NCBI GenBank assembly: GCA_036346275.1
Contig: CM070725.1
Location: 12,948,216 to 13,012,215, forward strand
Length of the DNA: 64,000 bases
Origin: Otatea glauca
Taxonomy: Eukaryota > Streptophyta > Magnoliopsida > Poales > Poaceae
Direction of reading: 5' to 3'
The stretch's first letter is position 1; each line of letters opens with the position of its first letter. The position numbers and the translations under genes were made by a program. Positions 47,907-60,185 of the stretch are shown here, in pieces. Under the pieces are notes generated by a model. It was given only the letters and a program-made list of their open reading frames with translations. It did not search any database and was not told where the DNA came from.

Positions 47907-50794
47907 ATGGACCATAAAGAATGGATGTATCAGAAAAATTGAGTAAGTGCTGGATTTCAAAGAGGTACTAAGGAGTTCAAAAAAAATTATCGAAGAAGAC
48001 ATGATCGAAAGGGATATAAAGTTCATATATTGTTCTTGCTTTGATTGCACCAATCTAAGAAGATTTAACAACTCAGTTCAAATTAAAGACCACTTGATTT
48101 GACATGGCTTCATGAGGAATTACACACGTTAGAACCATCATAGTGAGACAAGTACTAACACTCCAATATGCAACGAAGACATGCTAGAACCCGATCATGA
48201 TTTGCAGCGTGATATATTTGAGGAGGATAATTTAGATCAAATGTTGCGGGATGTGGAGGAAAATTACACGGAAAGAAAGTTTAAAAAATTTTAAAGCTTG
48301 ATGGAAGACAATGCCAAACCATTGTTCTTGGGTTGCAAAGTGGAATAAACCAAGTTGGGTTCAGTCCTTGGATTGTTCAAACTGAAAGTAAAACACCGTT
48401 GGACAGGTATAAATTTCAATGAACTTTTAGTTCTACTATCAGAGTGCTTCCGGAGGGAAATGAGTTGCCAACAAGTATTTATGAAATGAAGAAGTGTAAT
48501 GACAAGAAGCGTAAGAGCCGAGCCGACGATGGTGAAGAGGTAAACAAAGGGGTACCGCCTAAGATATTGTGGTATTTACCCATCATTCACTGTTCGGAGA
48601 GGTTGTTTGCAAACCCAAAGAGGCAAAATTGTTGCATTGGCATTATGAATCTCGAAAGAAAGATGGTAAGCTGAGACACCTCGCTAATTCGGCTCAATGG
48701 AGAAACATTGATTGGAAACATGATTGAGTACTGATGAAATGAATCCGCTTGGTAATATGAGCAGTCGTCATAGTACTTGGCCAGTTCTATTGTGTATCTA
48801 CAATCTCCCTCCTTGGTTGTGTATGAAGCGAAAGTATATCATGATGTTGTTACAAATCTTGGGACCCAAACAGCCGAAAAATGATATTGATGTGCACTTA
48901 GCACCATTGATTGAGGATTTGATAAAATTCTAGAACGAGGAGATCACAATGTGGGATGCATACAAAAGAGAGAACTTCACCCTACGAGCTATTTTGTACC
49001 ATAAATGATTTCCCAGCTCTTGTTAATTTGGTGGGCTAGAATACGAAGGGAGCCAAAGTGTGTCCTGTTTGTGAAGAGGAGACTGAGAGCTTGTGGGTTT
49101 CAAATTCCAAGAAAACTGTATATATGGGTCACTGTAAGTTTCTACCTAGAGTCATCGATACCGTAAGATGGAAAGCAAGTATATTCACGCGTGGAGGATA
49201 TCGATGTTCAGTATTGAAAGAGCCATAAATCTATTCGTTCCGGGATCATTTGGAAGAAGATGTCGATATTTTGGGACTTACCATACTAGAAAGAGTTAGA
49301 TGTCCGGTATTGTACTGATGTTATACATGTTTTGACAATTTGGTTGGTATCCTGCTGAACATACCTAGGAAGATCAATGATGGTGTGAATGCTCGCCATG
49401 ACATGGCCCACATGGGAATCAGGCCCAAGCTTGTAATGATAGAGGAGAATAAAAAAGGTCCATACACCTCGCTGCATGTTACACCTTGTCGAAGAATGAC
49501 AAAGAAGACCTCTACAAGTGTCTCTAAGGTATTAAAATTACATCGGGCTACTCCGCAAACATTAAGAAGTTAGTGTCAATTGATGATTTAAAGTTGTTTG
49601 GTATGAAGTCCCACGATTGTCATGTCTTGATGACCCAAATGCTTCCTGTTGTAATCAGAAATATTCTGCCAGAGGATGTCAGGATGGCAATCACAAAGCT
49701 ATGTTATTTCTTCAATGCGATTTCTTGCAAGGTTATTGATCTCGATGTACTAGACAACTTGCAGAGTGATGTGGTGCAAACTGTAAGTCAGCTTGAGATG
49801 CATTTCCCCTTCATTCTTTGACGTCATGGTCCACCTTATTGTTCACCTTATTAGAGAGATTAAGATATGTGGACCCGCATTCCTATGTTACATGTATCCG
49901 TTCGAGAGGTACATGGGTATATTAAAGGCATATGTGACGAATTGGTCGAAGCCTTAGGGTAGTATTGTTGAAGGTTATGGGACTAAAGAGGTTATTGAGT
50001 GCTGCGTGGACTATCTAGGTAAAAGACAAGTAATTAGTGTTCCTGTATCTCATCATGAGGGCAAACTTGGTGGCAAAGGAACCATTGGGTCGAAACTAAT
50101 GAGTCTAAGGTTTGATATGTATTATAAAGCGTATTTCACAGTCTTGCAGCGCAGAAGTTCATCCATACATTGAGCATCATAAATTGATATTACGGAAAGA
50201 GAATCCACATAAGGATGAGCTTTCTATCATGCAAGAACATAAAGAGCGATTCTTCACATGGTTCAAAGAAAAGCCGAAGGTCACTGTCAGTGAATATGTC
50301 AAATGGTTGGTTGACAGACCAGGATTTAATTTGCAGACATGGTAGGGGTATGATATTAATGGCTACTCCTTTTACACTGACTCAAAAAGAGGACCCTCAA
50401 CCACAACGAACTTCTACTGCGGGATGATTGAAGAAATATGGGAGCTCGATTACGGAATATACCAATTTTCATTATTCCGATGTAAGGGGTGAGATTTCCA
50501 CATGGTGTGAAGGTCGACAAGAGAGGTTTTACTCTTGTGGATCTCAATAGACTAGCTTACAAAGAGGAACAGTTCATCCTTGCGAAGTAAGCAACTCAAG
50601 TCTTCTATGTGCGTGATCTAGCCAATCCGAGGTTGCACATCGTCCTTCATGGCAAGAGGGGAATTGTTGGAGTTGAAAATATCATAGATGAAGAAGAGTA
50701 CAACCAATTCGATAAAATACCTCCGTTTGTAGATGGGGTATGTCTTAGCGATGACGGCGGCACAAATGGAACTAATTACATGCGTGTATTATAA
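47907..50794 (+). pseudogene. TNPD (TNP2-like) transposase of CACTA3, decayed
   Basis: ATG at 47907 follows the acceptor TTTAATTGTAG, as in CACTA1. The order of parts is the same: N-terminal domain (47907-48170), TNP2 region (about 48170-49300, MSSRHSTWPVLLCIYNLPPW, NDIDVHLAPLIEDL), DUF4218-type region (49330-50340, MKSHDCHVLMTQMLPVVIRN) and DUF4216-type region (50390-50794, MIEEIWELDYGI, NPRLHIVLHGKRG, FDKIPPFVDGVC). A stop occurs by codon 12 and frameshifts are frequent. About 300 bp of the TNP2 part present in CACTA1 is shortened, and the extreme C-terminus is lost. It is useful as an outgroup because it keeps CAG where CACTA1 has TAG. Confidence 0.9.
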
Positions 50795-50869
50795 ATAAAG
50801 AGCTAATACATGCATACTCTTTAAGTATGTTTGTTTCTATATCTGGTGCTGTTCAAGGAAAATAGTGTA

Positions 50870-51225
50870 TATTTATCTCTATCGGTTCCACGCTCAGAAC
50901 CGATAGAACGCGTATTATCTCTATCGGTTATGAGTGTTGAACCGATAGAGATTCACGTATTATCTCTATTGGTTCAATAATCAAAACCGATAGACATAAC
51001 TAGTGCATCTCTATCTTTTCAGAGAGTGGAACCGATAGAGATAATGTATTCATCTCAATCGGTTCAACACTCAGAACCGATAGAGATGTTCTAGTTATCT
51101 ATATCGGTTTCGATCATGGAACTGATAGAGATAATATGTCAATCTCTATCTGTTCAACACTCAAAACCGATAAAGATAACGATACTTCTTTATCGCTTTT
51201 GAGCGTGAAACCGATAGAAATGTCC
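50870..51225. repeat. Internal island of CACTA3 subterminal repeats
   Basis: At least ten copies of GAACCGATAGAGAT / ATCTCTATCGGTTC lie between TNPD and the C-rich leader, the position of the smaller island in CACTA1 (10458-10540). The unit matches the 3' subterminal array (61865-62060) better than the 5' array. Confidence 0.85.
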
Positions 51226-51598
51226 CCCTATAAAATTTCACCCTCCCGCATCTTCCCCTTCTCACCTGCTCACATCTCCTCCCGTACACACCGTCTCTCC
51301 CAAATCCTTTCCCCGGCATCGGCGACCTCCTCCCCTCGGTGTCCTCCTCCTCCTCAGCAACCTCCTCCACCCCCGGTGTCCTCCTACTCCTCGGTGACCT
51401 CCTCCACCCCCGACGTCCTCCTCCTTAGCGACCTCCTCCACCCCCGTCGTCCTCCCCCATGGCAAGTATTGTTGCCTGTTGATGCTACAAAATATTGTTG
51501 CCTGTTTATGCTAGAAAGTATTGCTTGCAATTTACTATTTTCTAGATTGATCATTATCTTTAGTACCTAGTTTGATGTTCATTTGATTACATCTTAAT
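51226..51598. other. C-rich leader-like segment of CACTA3
   Basis: CCTATAAAATTTCACCCTCC (TATA at about 51229) is followed by C/T-rich sequence with repeated CCTCCTCCACCCCCG units, then T-rich sequence to the gypsy insertion. It corresponds to 10595-10935 of CACTA1. The open frames are compositional. Confidence 0.55.
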
Positions 51599-54500
51599 TG
51601 TCAGGGATTGGTACCCTCGCCACGTGTAAGCATCCCCCGGGTCTCGTGGTAGCTTTCCACGAGCTCGGGGGCTTGTCTCCGACCTAGGATGTGCACTCCT
51701 CAAGCCCGGGCTCGGGACCAGCGAGCTCGGGCTCGAGCGCAAGGACAAAGACCCTGCTCGACCCCGACGCCACGACCTCTGCACCTCCCGGGGTAAAAGG
51801 CATTTATAATAATTTATTTATCTCGTGCAAAACCTCTCCCCTGCGTGGGTGTAACATCCCAAAATTTTGCCTAAATACTATTTTATCGCTCAAATGTGCA
51901 TTTATGATTTTCTGGATTTTATTTGGATTTTTCTGGATTTATTTGGTTTAATTTTAAATTAAGAATATTGACCTTTTGTTCAAATCTATTTAAATTTATG
52001 TAAAGTTAAAATAAAGTTTTGCCAAAAATATTTTATTTAAGTCCAGAATGTCTCAAAGTATTTTTGAAAATTTTCTGGGATATTTCCTGATAATTTATTT
52101 GCCTAAAACCAATTAAATGAATTTCTAGAATTATTTAAATTAATAAAGTTTTAAAATCCTAATGAGCGAGATTAATGAAGCCCAACACTGTGCTCTTGAA
52201 GCCTGCGTTGGTGCGGCCCAGTCCAGCCCGCGAACCGCAGCGAGGGAAAACCCTAGATCGGTAGCCGTTCGCGTGCGATTCAACGGTCCAGGAAAGGCCG
52301 CGTGTGCGCTCACGTCTTGGCCGTCGGATCGGGACACGCGTCGCGCTGTCGTTTATCATCCCCGAAGCGGACTCGGAGTTTGCCTCCGTGTGGTCGTCGG
52401 ACTTCTTCTCCGTGTAGAGCTCGGACGCCTAGGCTATAAAAGGAGGGGGTAGCGCCCGAGGTTCGCAGTCGTGCGCCGCAGCTTTTGGTCGGAGAGATTT
52501 TGCGAGAGCAGCCGTAGAACGCAGCCGCGAGCTCGCCGGAGTTGAAGCGTGGAACCGCCGCGGTTTTTGCCCGAGAACGTCGCCGATCCGCCGTCTTCCG
52601 TCGCTTGGGCTGCGGGACCGAGTTCGCCGAACCGTGCCACGTCGGATCCCCGCCGTCTCGTCACCAGGAGCCCGCCGGAGTGCCGCGTCGTGGGTCGTCT
52701 TCTCCATCATTGGTGAAAGGTGCCACCGCGCCATCGTCGTCTCTTCGCGCTAGCGTTCGACCGTCAGATCTTGGGGTAAGCCATTGGATGAGGGACGCGT
52801 GGTCAGATCAGATCGTAGCCGTCCGATCTGTCTTCTGCGGATCAGATCGAGCCGCAGGATTGAGCCAATTGGATGCAGCCGCGTGTCGGGCGCAGGCGCC
52901 GAGGCGTCGTGGACTGGGTCTGCCGTGGTCCAGCGCTATGCCGTGGACTCAGTCCATGCACCGCAACACGTGTCGTGTTCTGATTGGCTGGCGCTAGGGC
53001 TGACATCAGCATGACGTCATGCTTGCGTCATAATTGCATTTTTCAATTGGAAAAATAATCCGATTGGAAATTCTGTGATGATGACGTCATCATGAGGTCA
53101 CGCTGACGTCATAAATCTGTTTTTCAGTATAAAAACAATTCTGTTAATTCTGATTTTCTATTTTTCTGTATTTTCAGAATTAATCCAAACTTCAAAAGGC
53201 TATATCTTTTGCATCGTAACTCGGATTTGAGTGATTCAAATTTCTAAAAATTCGTAAAATTGAGATATATTTAATGGTGAATTTTATTTGATTTTTGGAG
53301 TTCATTGTCTCTCTATTTTGGTATTTATTTGCTTTTCTCCTTCGGTACGCGTAGACGTTGAATTGTGCGACGCTTAGGAGGAAGATCCAGCAACTCAAGA
53401 GCAAGTTCCAGAACTAGATCAAGACCTATTCCAAGGCAAGTTGTGCTTTGATCATGTTGAACCCATGTTTATAAAATTGCTATATTTGTTTTACCCTATT
53501 GCATATTATTTCAAGTATATAATTGTTTCCAATTAGATTGGGCTTAGCTAATATACCAGATTGATTTATATCCTACCTTGTCATTGTATGCCATGATCCA
53601 TTGTCACCGTAGATTGGTTCAATATAGTTGGTTAGTAAATATAATCAACATGGGATTGTTAGATCGTATTAGATGCTTAGCCATGCCACGTCATCACATG
53701 TGTCAGAATCATTGATAATTAATCTTGATTAATGGAATATGGAACAATGTTATGAACTTGTGTGTCATGTGGGATCACACGATGAGATTGAGTTGTTGTG
53801 GCGAGTCATGTCGCATAGCGATGTTGAATTGTTGATAGCACGTGGTGCTTGGTAATCAAGCGGGTGATAATCACTTAGATTGGGGCAAGTGACAAGAGGC
53901 GAGTATGCCAAGGTGGGCTCGATGGGCAGAGGGTATGTGGATGTCTTGCCTTGATCACTCTAAGGACTTAACCTTGCAAGCCTTTGACCTGAGTCAATCA
54001 TGCAACCACATGTCTGGTATGGGCTAGCCTAGCTGAGTAATTTGCAATATCTTAATTTTGGTACTATCGTGGTCGGTGTGAGTTCCCGAGTTATGGAGTA
54101 ATTCACATGGCGCAAGAGGGGGGCCCTGGATGTGGTAACCGGTCCCACCAGTGTTGAAACCTTAGCGGTAGTACTGGGTTAAGCAACGCATTGTAAAGGC
54201 TTTGTTATAATCACTCGCCTTGGTGGTGTTTGGTTGTATCACGTGGGTAAAGTGCATAACCTCTGCAGAGTGTGAAACTATTCGGATAGCCGTGCTCGCG
54301 GTATTGAGCAATGCTCGGGAATTACAGTTAAGGGTTAGCTTAATTAATTGGACAACTTGGTTGGGATGGCGGAATGCCATGTGGAAGATGGAATTTGACT
54401 TAGGATTGGAAAACCTGGTTTACTTGAGAAATACTGAATCTATTTATTACTGCTATTTGTTTTACAAGTCTTTACAATCTAAATATTATATTTGTTCATA

Positions 54501-55552
54501 AATGCTGCTTATTGCAAAATAGCCATGATAGCCTATCCATTGAAATAAGCCTTACATATAGTTACATAGAATTGCATTCTGTGCACAACTTGTTGAGTGC
54601 TTTAAGTACTCACCCTTGCCAACAACAATAATCAACAGTTGAAGAATCTACACCTGTGTTGGAAGAGGAAGTCCAGGAAGACACGAGTCATTAGGGTCCG
54701 AGCCTTGTCGGTTGCCTGTGGTGAACTGATGAGCTATCTGCGTTTTCTACTTTCCGCTGCTTAATTATTAGCTTATATTTCCAATCTTGCCCTGCGTGGC
54801 TTAATAATGTAAGTCGGTCATAAGATCATACATTTAGCTATATCAATAAATGAACTATTATTCTATTATCGTTGAGTATGATGTGATATGTACCGATGTT
54901 GAGCTGTGTGCACTAGCGTTGATCCTGGGACTAGTGCGATAGACACAGCGGGTTCGAATCAGTGGATTCGGGTCCTTACAGTGGGAATCAATGTCAAAAC
55001 CCGCCCCTGCGCGGAAACTAGGGCTTAGCAACTCTCAGCAACTCCCGTCAACTCCCAGCGGCTCCCGTCAGCCCCCGATGACTGTCGACGCCTCTCAACA
55101 ACCCCCGTCGACTTGCCATGGGCACCTGACGTCAGCCTCGGGACCAAGTAGCGAAGCTCCCAAAGGACTATAAAAAGGCGATGAATCACCCTGACCAAAG
55201 GGAGGAGAGGAGGAGAAAAACAGACACACACAGAGACAGACGCGCACAAAGTGAAGCGCGGTTGACCTGGTTTTTTCCTACCCGCAGCTTTACTCCTGAG
55301 CGACCCCGGGCTTAGGCCCTGCTTGTATTCCCTCACCGAGCTTCATATGCATCTTTCACCTCAGGGAAAGACTGGAGTAGGGCTGTTATCCGACCTTGGG
55401 GGCCGAACCAGTATAAACCTCGTGTTCATCGCTTCTTCTCCGACATACACCCCACGATGCATGCCATTCCCGGACGAGCACGACTTCAGGCCTCGCCCTC
55501 ACATGATCTACTCATATCCCCCCTCTACGGTCGACAGTTCCGATCGTCGACA
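51599..55552 (+). repeat. 5' LTR of the gypsy element (about 818 bp without the nested solo LTR)
   Basis: TGTCAGGGATTGG at 51599 and ...GATCGTCGACA at 55552 give a TGTC/GACA inverted terminus. The LTR is split at 51849 by a solo LTR. Its right part has a promoter GACTATAAAAAGG (about 55168) and a leader. The sequence directly after it (GCTAGCGTCCACCGTGGGGC) lies where the primer binding site is expected and resembles the GGCGCCCACCGTGGGGC found there in related elements. Confidence 0.75.
51850..54980 (+). mobile_element. Solo LTR, 3,131 bp, TSD GTGGG
   Basis: TGTAACATCCCAAAATTTTG at 51850 and GATTCGGGTCCTTACA ending at 54980 are the LTR ends. GTGGG is duplicated at 51845-51849 and 54981-54985. 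It has U3-type AT-rich sequence, a promoter GGCTATAAAAGGAGG (TATA 52435-52442), a GC-rich leader (52450-53000) and an AT-rich remainder. It is homologous along its length to the LTR at 18570 and, reversed, to 36689-40898. The small open frames inside are not genes. Confidence 0.95.
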
Positions 55553-55637
55553 GCTAGCGTCCACCGTGGGGCCCGAGTTTCGCTTGTTCGGAGTCCATTG
55601 CTTCAGCGTCGCCAGCGCCTTTGGCTTCGACTATAAC

Positions 55638-57616
55638 ATGTCACGTTCGGCAAGCTTCGACTTAGATGCGGTTCCTGAGTGCGAAGGCTCCACCTCTATG
55701 TTCTCGCCTTCGTTGCCGCTGCGTGAGCGCCTGGCCTTCATGGCTGGCAGCCGCGAGGCGAGCGAGGGGATGAGTGACGGCGATCCAAAAACCCCGGAGG
55801 AGGCTTGTCAGTTGGCCTGGGTCGCCATCAACCAGGCCATCACCGCCCTCCGATGGGAGGAGCGCAAAGAGCTCCGCACCTCGTCCAGGCACCGCAGCCC
55901 TACCCGTGTGGACGATCCCAACCGAGAACGCTGCTAGCCATCGCCCGGGTTATGGCTGATCCTGCCCGGGCAAGGTCGGCTCTCTTTCGGTGATCCCTCG
56001 CTGAGGAGCTTGGCAGGGCGGCAGACGAGGTCACACCCTCGCAGCGAGAGCGGCACCAACGCTCTGAGCCCTGCTCCCTGGAAAGCGATGGCAATTCATT
56101 GCGCGGGCACCGCCGCACTCGCTGGCCGACTCCGTACCCATGGGTCCAGGGTCCGCCGCGACCGTCACCGCCTCGCTGGGACCCGGGTCTGATACGCAGG
56201 TGTCCCCGCGATCAGCAGAGTGGCGGCAGCGCTCTCTCGAGTAGCGGCACTTTCGGAGGCCTTTCTCCGGACTTTCCGCCCAGGCATCAAAGGGTTCGTG
56301 ATCGCCGCATCACTGCCCTGATGATGCTCTTCCTGACCGTCAAGACCGACGCAGGGTGCGCCGATGGCTCTAGTTTGATTACCCCACCGACCGCGACTCC
56401 GACCCCAACAGCGGCGACCACGCTTCTCCGGCCTACGGCTGCCCGGCGTACTTCGTCGGCCTCTGTCGGGTGTGTTGGCCAGCCCGGTTCAAGCCCAGTA
56501 CGATGGAGCGGTTCGACGGGACCAATAACCCCGACGAATTTCTCTCAATCTACTCCACTACGATTCTAACGGCCGCGAAGTGAGGCTGTGATGGCCAACT
56601 ATCTCCCTACCGTCCCGAACGGCGCCACGCGCACCTGGCCTTCAACTAGGTGCCTGGCGCTTTTCGGTCATGGTGCCAAGTGCGAAGCTCCCTCCGTTCG
56701 AACTTCTAGAGTTGTTATGAGCGCCCTGGACGGAAATGGACCTAGATCGCATCATCCAGGTCAAGGGCGAACCCCTCTATGACTTCGTCCGCTGGTTCAC
56801 CCGTGCGAGGAATTCGATCCCGAACATCTACGACGAGGCCGTCATCAAGGTATTCAAGTTTGGCATCCGGGACAGGCACCTTACCGAGGACCTGGAGATC
56901 ACCGCGAACCTCAGCGTCAAAAGCTATTCCGGATGGCGGAACGATACGCGGACGTGGACGACGCCATCCGTTGGAAGCATAATTATGACACGGGCAAGCT
57001 CGGCCGCATCCCTGGTGAGGCCAGACCATCTGGCGTAAAGAGTGCTAGCCCGGACCCTCGCGACAAGAAGCGGAGGAGAGACCGCAATGGTGGTGGCGGC
57101 CAGCTACGCGTGGTCACCGAGATAGACAGCGGGCGCGAGGTGATGGAGGCTCGGCAACCTGACCGCATTGAGCCTCAACCTCAACGCGGTCAACCACGAC
57201 CTCAGCAAGCGCGACGCCAACCCCAACAGGGGCAGCGTCGCGCCAGGCCACAACAGGGACAGCGTCGGGCCGGACCCCAGCGGGGCGGCGCCCGACCTAA
57301 GGTCGATGAGGTCCGGCCCGAGTATGACTCAGAAAAGTTCTGCACAATCCATAAGGCCTGTGGCCACGACCTGTGGAACTGCAGGGCGTGGCAATATAAG
57401 TTGGACGCCTTCTACGACGGGCGTGTAGAGATGCCCACGCTTCCGAAGGGAGACGAGCCGCCCGATGGGGGCGATGCCGGTGAGGGCCCAGAAGGCCTCG
57501 ACCTAGAATTCCAGCAGGGCAACCGCCACATCGACATGATCTTCGCCGTTCGTCGCGTCAGATCGTCACGACGCGAGCTCAAGGGCGCGCCGCAGATGTG
57601 TATCAAGCCTCATTGA
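55638..57616 (+). pseudogene. gag of the gypsy element, decayed
   Basis: A likely start is the ATG at 55638 (MSRSASFDLDAVPECEG). An acidic N-terminal part is followed, after frameshifts near 55937 and 56100-56500, by the capsid-type retrotransposon gag domain (MERFDGTNNPDEFLSIYSTT near 56500; EPLYDFVRWFTRARNSIPNI at 56769). A basic, Gln/Arg-rich repeat region (57160-57300, RPQQGQRRAG-like units) comes next, then a knuckle-like CTIHKACGHDLWNC (57340). Gag forms the particle that packages retrotransposon RNA. At least four frame breaks are needed to read through it. Confidence 0.8.
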
Positions 57617-57639
57617 AACCGCCGACGACCATGCAAATG

Positions 57640-58168
57640 GGCTGGTATTCCGATCAGCTTCTCCCGGGACGATGCTCCCCCGGGAATATCCAAGGACCTT
57701 AAGACCGCCTTGGTCGTGGCCCCTACCATGAGCAATACCATGGTCGGGCGTGTCATGGTTGACAGAGGGAGCTCCCTCAACCTGCTCTTAGCTAGCACGC
57801 TGGACCGGATGCAGATTCCCCGATCAAAGATCATGAGTATAGCGGTCCCCTTCTTCGGCATCGTGTCGGAGAGCTTGACTACTCCGCTTGGGCAAGTGGT
57901 TCTGCCCGTCACCTTTGGCGATTCGGCAAATTTCCGCACCGAGCTGATCACCTTTGAGGTGGTTGATGGGGATCTCCCCTACAACGCCATCCTCGGGCGA
58001 CCACCCTTAATCAAGTTCATGGCAGCGAACCACTACGGTCACCACTGCATGAAGCTCCTGGGGCCCAACAGCGTCATAACCATCCACGACGACCTCAAGG
58101 TGGCGCACTACTGTGAAGGGAAAGCCCTGACGATCGCTGGCGTCCTGCCCCAGTGGGTCCCTAGGTGA
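57640..58168 (+). pseudogene. Aspartic protease of the gypsy element
   Basis: KTALVVAPTMSNTMVGRVMV leads into VDRGSSLNLLL, the active-site loop, where the usual Asp-Gly-Gly-Ser has Arg in the first Gly position. LPYNAILGRPPL is the conserved flap-distal motif. The domain is open for about 150 residues before a frame break at 58166. In the family the enzyme cuts the Gag-Pol precursor. Confidence 0.8.
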
Positions 58169-59042
58169 CTCCAAAGAACGCCTGCTGGAAGGCGGTGATC
58201 CAGCCCAGCGGCCCGACCAAAGCTGTGTAGCTCGAGGAGGGCAACTCGGGCAAGTGCATCCACATCACCGTCCAGCTCGATCCAAAATAGGAAATCGAGC
58301 TCGTCATCTTCCTTCGCAGCAATAAGAGCATATTTGCGTGGGAGCCGGCAGACATGCCAGGAGTCCCTAGGGAGGTGATCGAGCACAAATTGCAAACAAG
58401 GCCTGGCTGCAGGCCCGTGCGCCAGAAACTACGGCTCCTCTCCCCCGAAAAGATGGCCATAATCAGGGAGCATCTCGACAAGCTCTTGAAGGCCAGCTTT
58501 ATTCGTGAGATTGACTACTCCGAATGGCTGGCCAACCCGGTGATTGTATAGAAAAAAGGCGAAAAATAGAGATGTGCGTCGACCACACTGGTTTGAATTC
58601 GGCATGCCCGAAGGATAACTTCCCTCTTCCGCACATAGATCAGATCGTGGACTCCACCGCCAACGCCAAAATGTTGAGCTTCCTCGATGCCTACTCCGGC
58701 TACCATCAGATCAAGCTCGCGGCAGGCGACGAAGACAAAACAGCCTTCACCACGCCATTCGGGACGTTCTACTTCACCACAATGTCGTTCAGTCTTCGCA
58801 ATGCTGGGGCAACGTTCCAGCGGCTGATGTCCAGGACCTTCGACCCCCAGATCGGTCGGAACCTCGAGGTCTACGTCGACGACATCATCGTCAAGATCTC
58901 TTCCGAAGCCGACCACGTCAATGACCTCGCAGAGACCTTCGCCAATCTAAACAAGCATGGGATCAAGCTCAAACCCGAGAAATACGGCTTCGACGCAACC
59001 TCGGGTAACGTGCTCGGCTACATGATCAGGGGCTCGGGGTAG
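58169..59042 (+). pseudogene. Reverse transcriptase of the gypsy element
   Basis: The N-terminal linker (KAVIQPSGPTK, IFAWEPADMPGVPREVIEH) carries TAG at 58228 and 58288 at positions that read Gln in relatives. Fingers and palm follow: KLRLLSPEKMAIIREHLDKL, a TAG at 58549 with a frameshift just after, then CVDHTGLNSACPKDNF, LSFLDAYSGYHQI, FGTFYFTTMSF and the catalytic YVDDIIVK (about 58870). The order and spacing are normal for Ty3/gypsy. The enzyme is inactive as encoded. Confidence 0.9.
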
Positions 59043-60185
59043 GCCCGAAACCAGAAAAGATCGAGGCGATCGAGAAGATGACCACCCGACGTCGACAAAA
59101 TAGGTCCAATGCCTCGCCGACCGTGTGGCCGCTCTCAGCCGATTCATCTCGAGGCTCAGAGAGCGCGGGCTGCCGTTCTTCAAGACCCTGCGTAAACCCA
59201 GGGGCTTCGAGTGGACCCCCGAAGCTCAGCGATCCTTCGTCGAGCTAAAGGTGTACCTCTCGACCCGTCCGCTGCTCACAAACCCGCAGCTGGGCGAGGT
59301 GCTGCTGCTATACCTCGCGGCCGCAACCCAGGCCGTAAGTGCTGTCCTAGTGGCCGAGCGAGATGGCCGGCAGCAACCGATTTACTACGTCAGCGAAGTA
59401 CTTCATGGACCAAAGGAGGGTTACCCTCATGTCCAGAAGCTACTATACGCCCTTTTCATGGCTTCACGCAAGCTTCAGCATTACTTCCAGGTGCATGCAG
59501 TGGTGGTGCCGAGCGGGTTCCCGCTCGGCGAAATCCTGAAGAATCTAGAAGAAGGGGGTCGTATTGCCAAGTGGGCCATGGAGCTGGCCGAGTTCAACAT
59601 CCGGTTCATGGCGCGCCCCACCATCAAGTCGTAGGCGCTCGCCGACTTCATAGTCGAGCAGACAGCGGAGCCCGCCTCTGAGCCTAAGACCGAGGAGAAG
59701 GCCCCTGGACTATGTTCTGTGATGGGTCGAGGTCGTTCAAACGCTCGGGGGCTGGTGTTCTCATCATCAGCCCCTAGGGAGATCGTCTGAAGTAGGTGAT
59801 TCGCTTCAGCTTCCCTGCGACCAACAATGTCGCGGAGTACGAAGCCCTCTTGGCCAGCCTTCGAGCATGCAAGTCATTAGGCGTACGATGGCTGGTCGTA
59901 AGAGAAGATTCCCAGCTCGTTGTCAACTAGTACAACAAGGACTACCAGTGCTTGGAGCCATCAATGGCAAAGTACCTCGCCGAGGTACGCAAGATGGAGA
60001 AGTGGTTTCGGGACCTAGAGGTCGGGTATGTGCCCAGGAAGGACAACTCCAGTTGCGACCTTCTGTCCAAGCTCGGGTCGTCTGATGATGAGGTTCCGTC
60101 GAACGTCATCCTCGAGATCTTGGCGGAACCGTCCGTCGCCGACCAGGAAGACTCGGTATCCCTCCTCGAGAGTGTTCCCTCGTAG
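59043..60185 (+). pseudogene. RT connection, RNase H and second (archaeal-type) RNase H of the gypsy element
   Basis: After a TAG at 59101 comes the connection (VAALSRFISRLRERGLPFFK) and a first RNase H-like domain (LLLYLAAATQAVSAVLV, QQPIYYVSEVLHG). TAG at 59632 and a frameshift near 59705 are followed by a second RNase H-like domain: FCDGSRSFKRSGAGVLII, NNVAEYEALLASLRAC and VGYVPRKDNSSCDLLSKL, with TAG at 59775, 59793, 59928 and 60183. Two RNase H domains in tandem are known for Tat-lineage elements. Confidence 0.85.

Noticed and set aside
52542..52997. 151-residue open frame on the + strand
   Set aside because: It is GC-rich leader of the solo LTR 51850-54980 just after its TATA box. The homologous LTR region at 18880-20040 does not conserve the frame.
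54945..54965. GGGTTCGAATC, like a tRNA T-arm / Pol III B box
   Set aside because: No A box, acceptor stem or cloverleaf around it. It is the conserved 3' part of the LTR.
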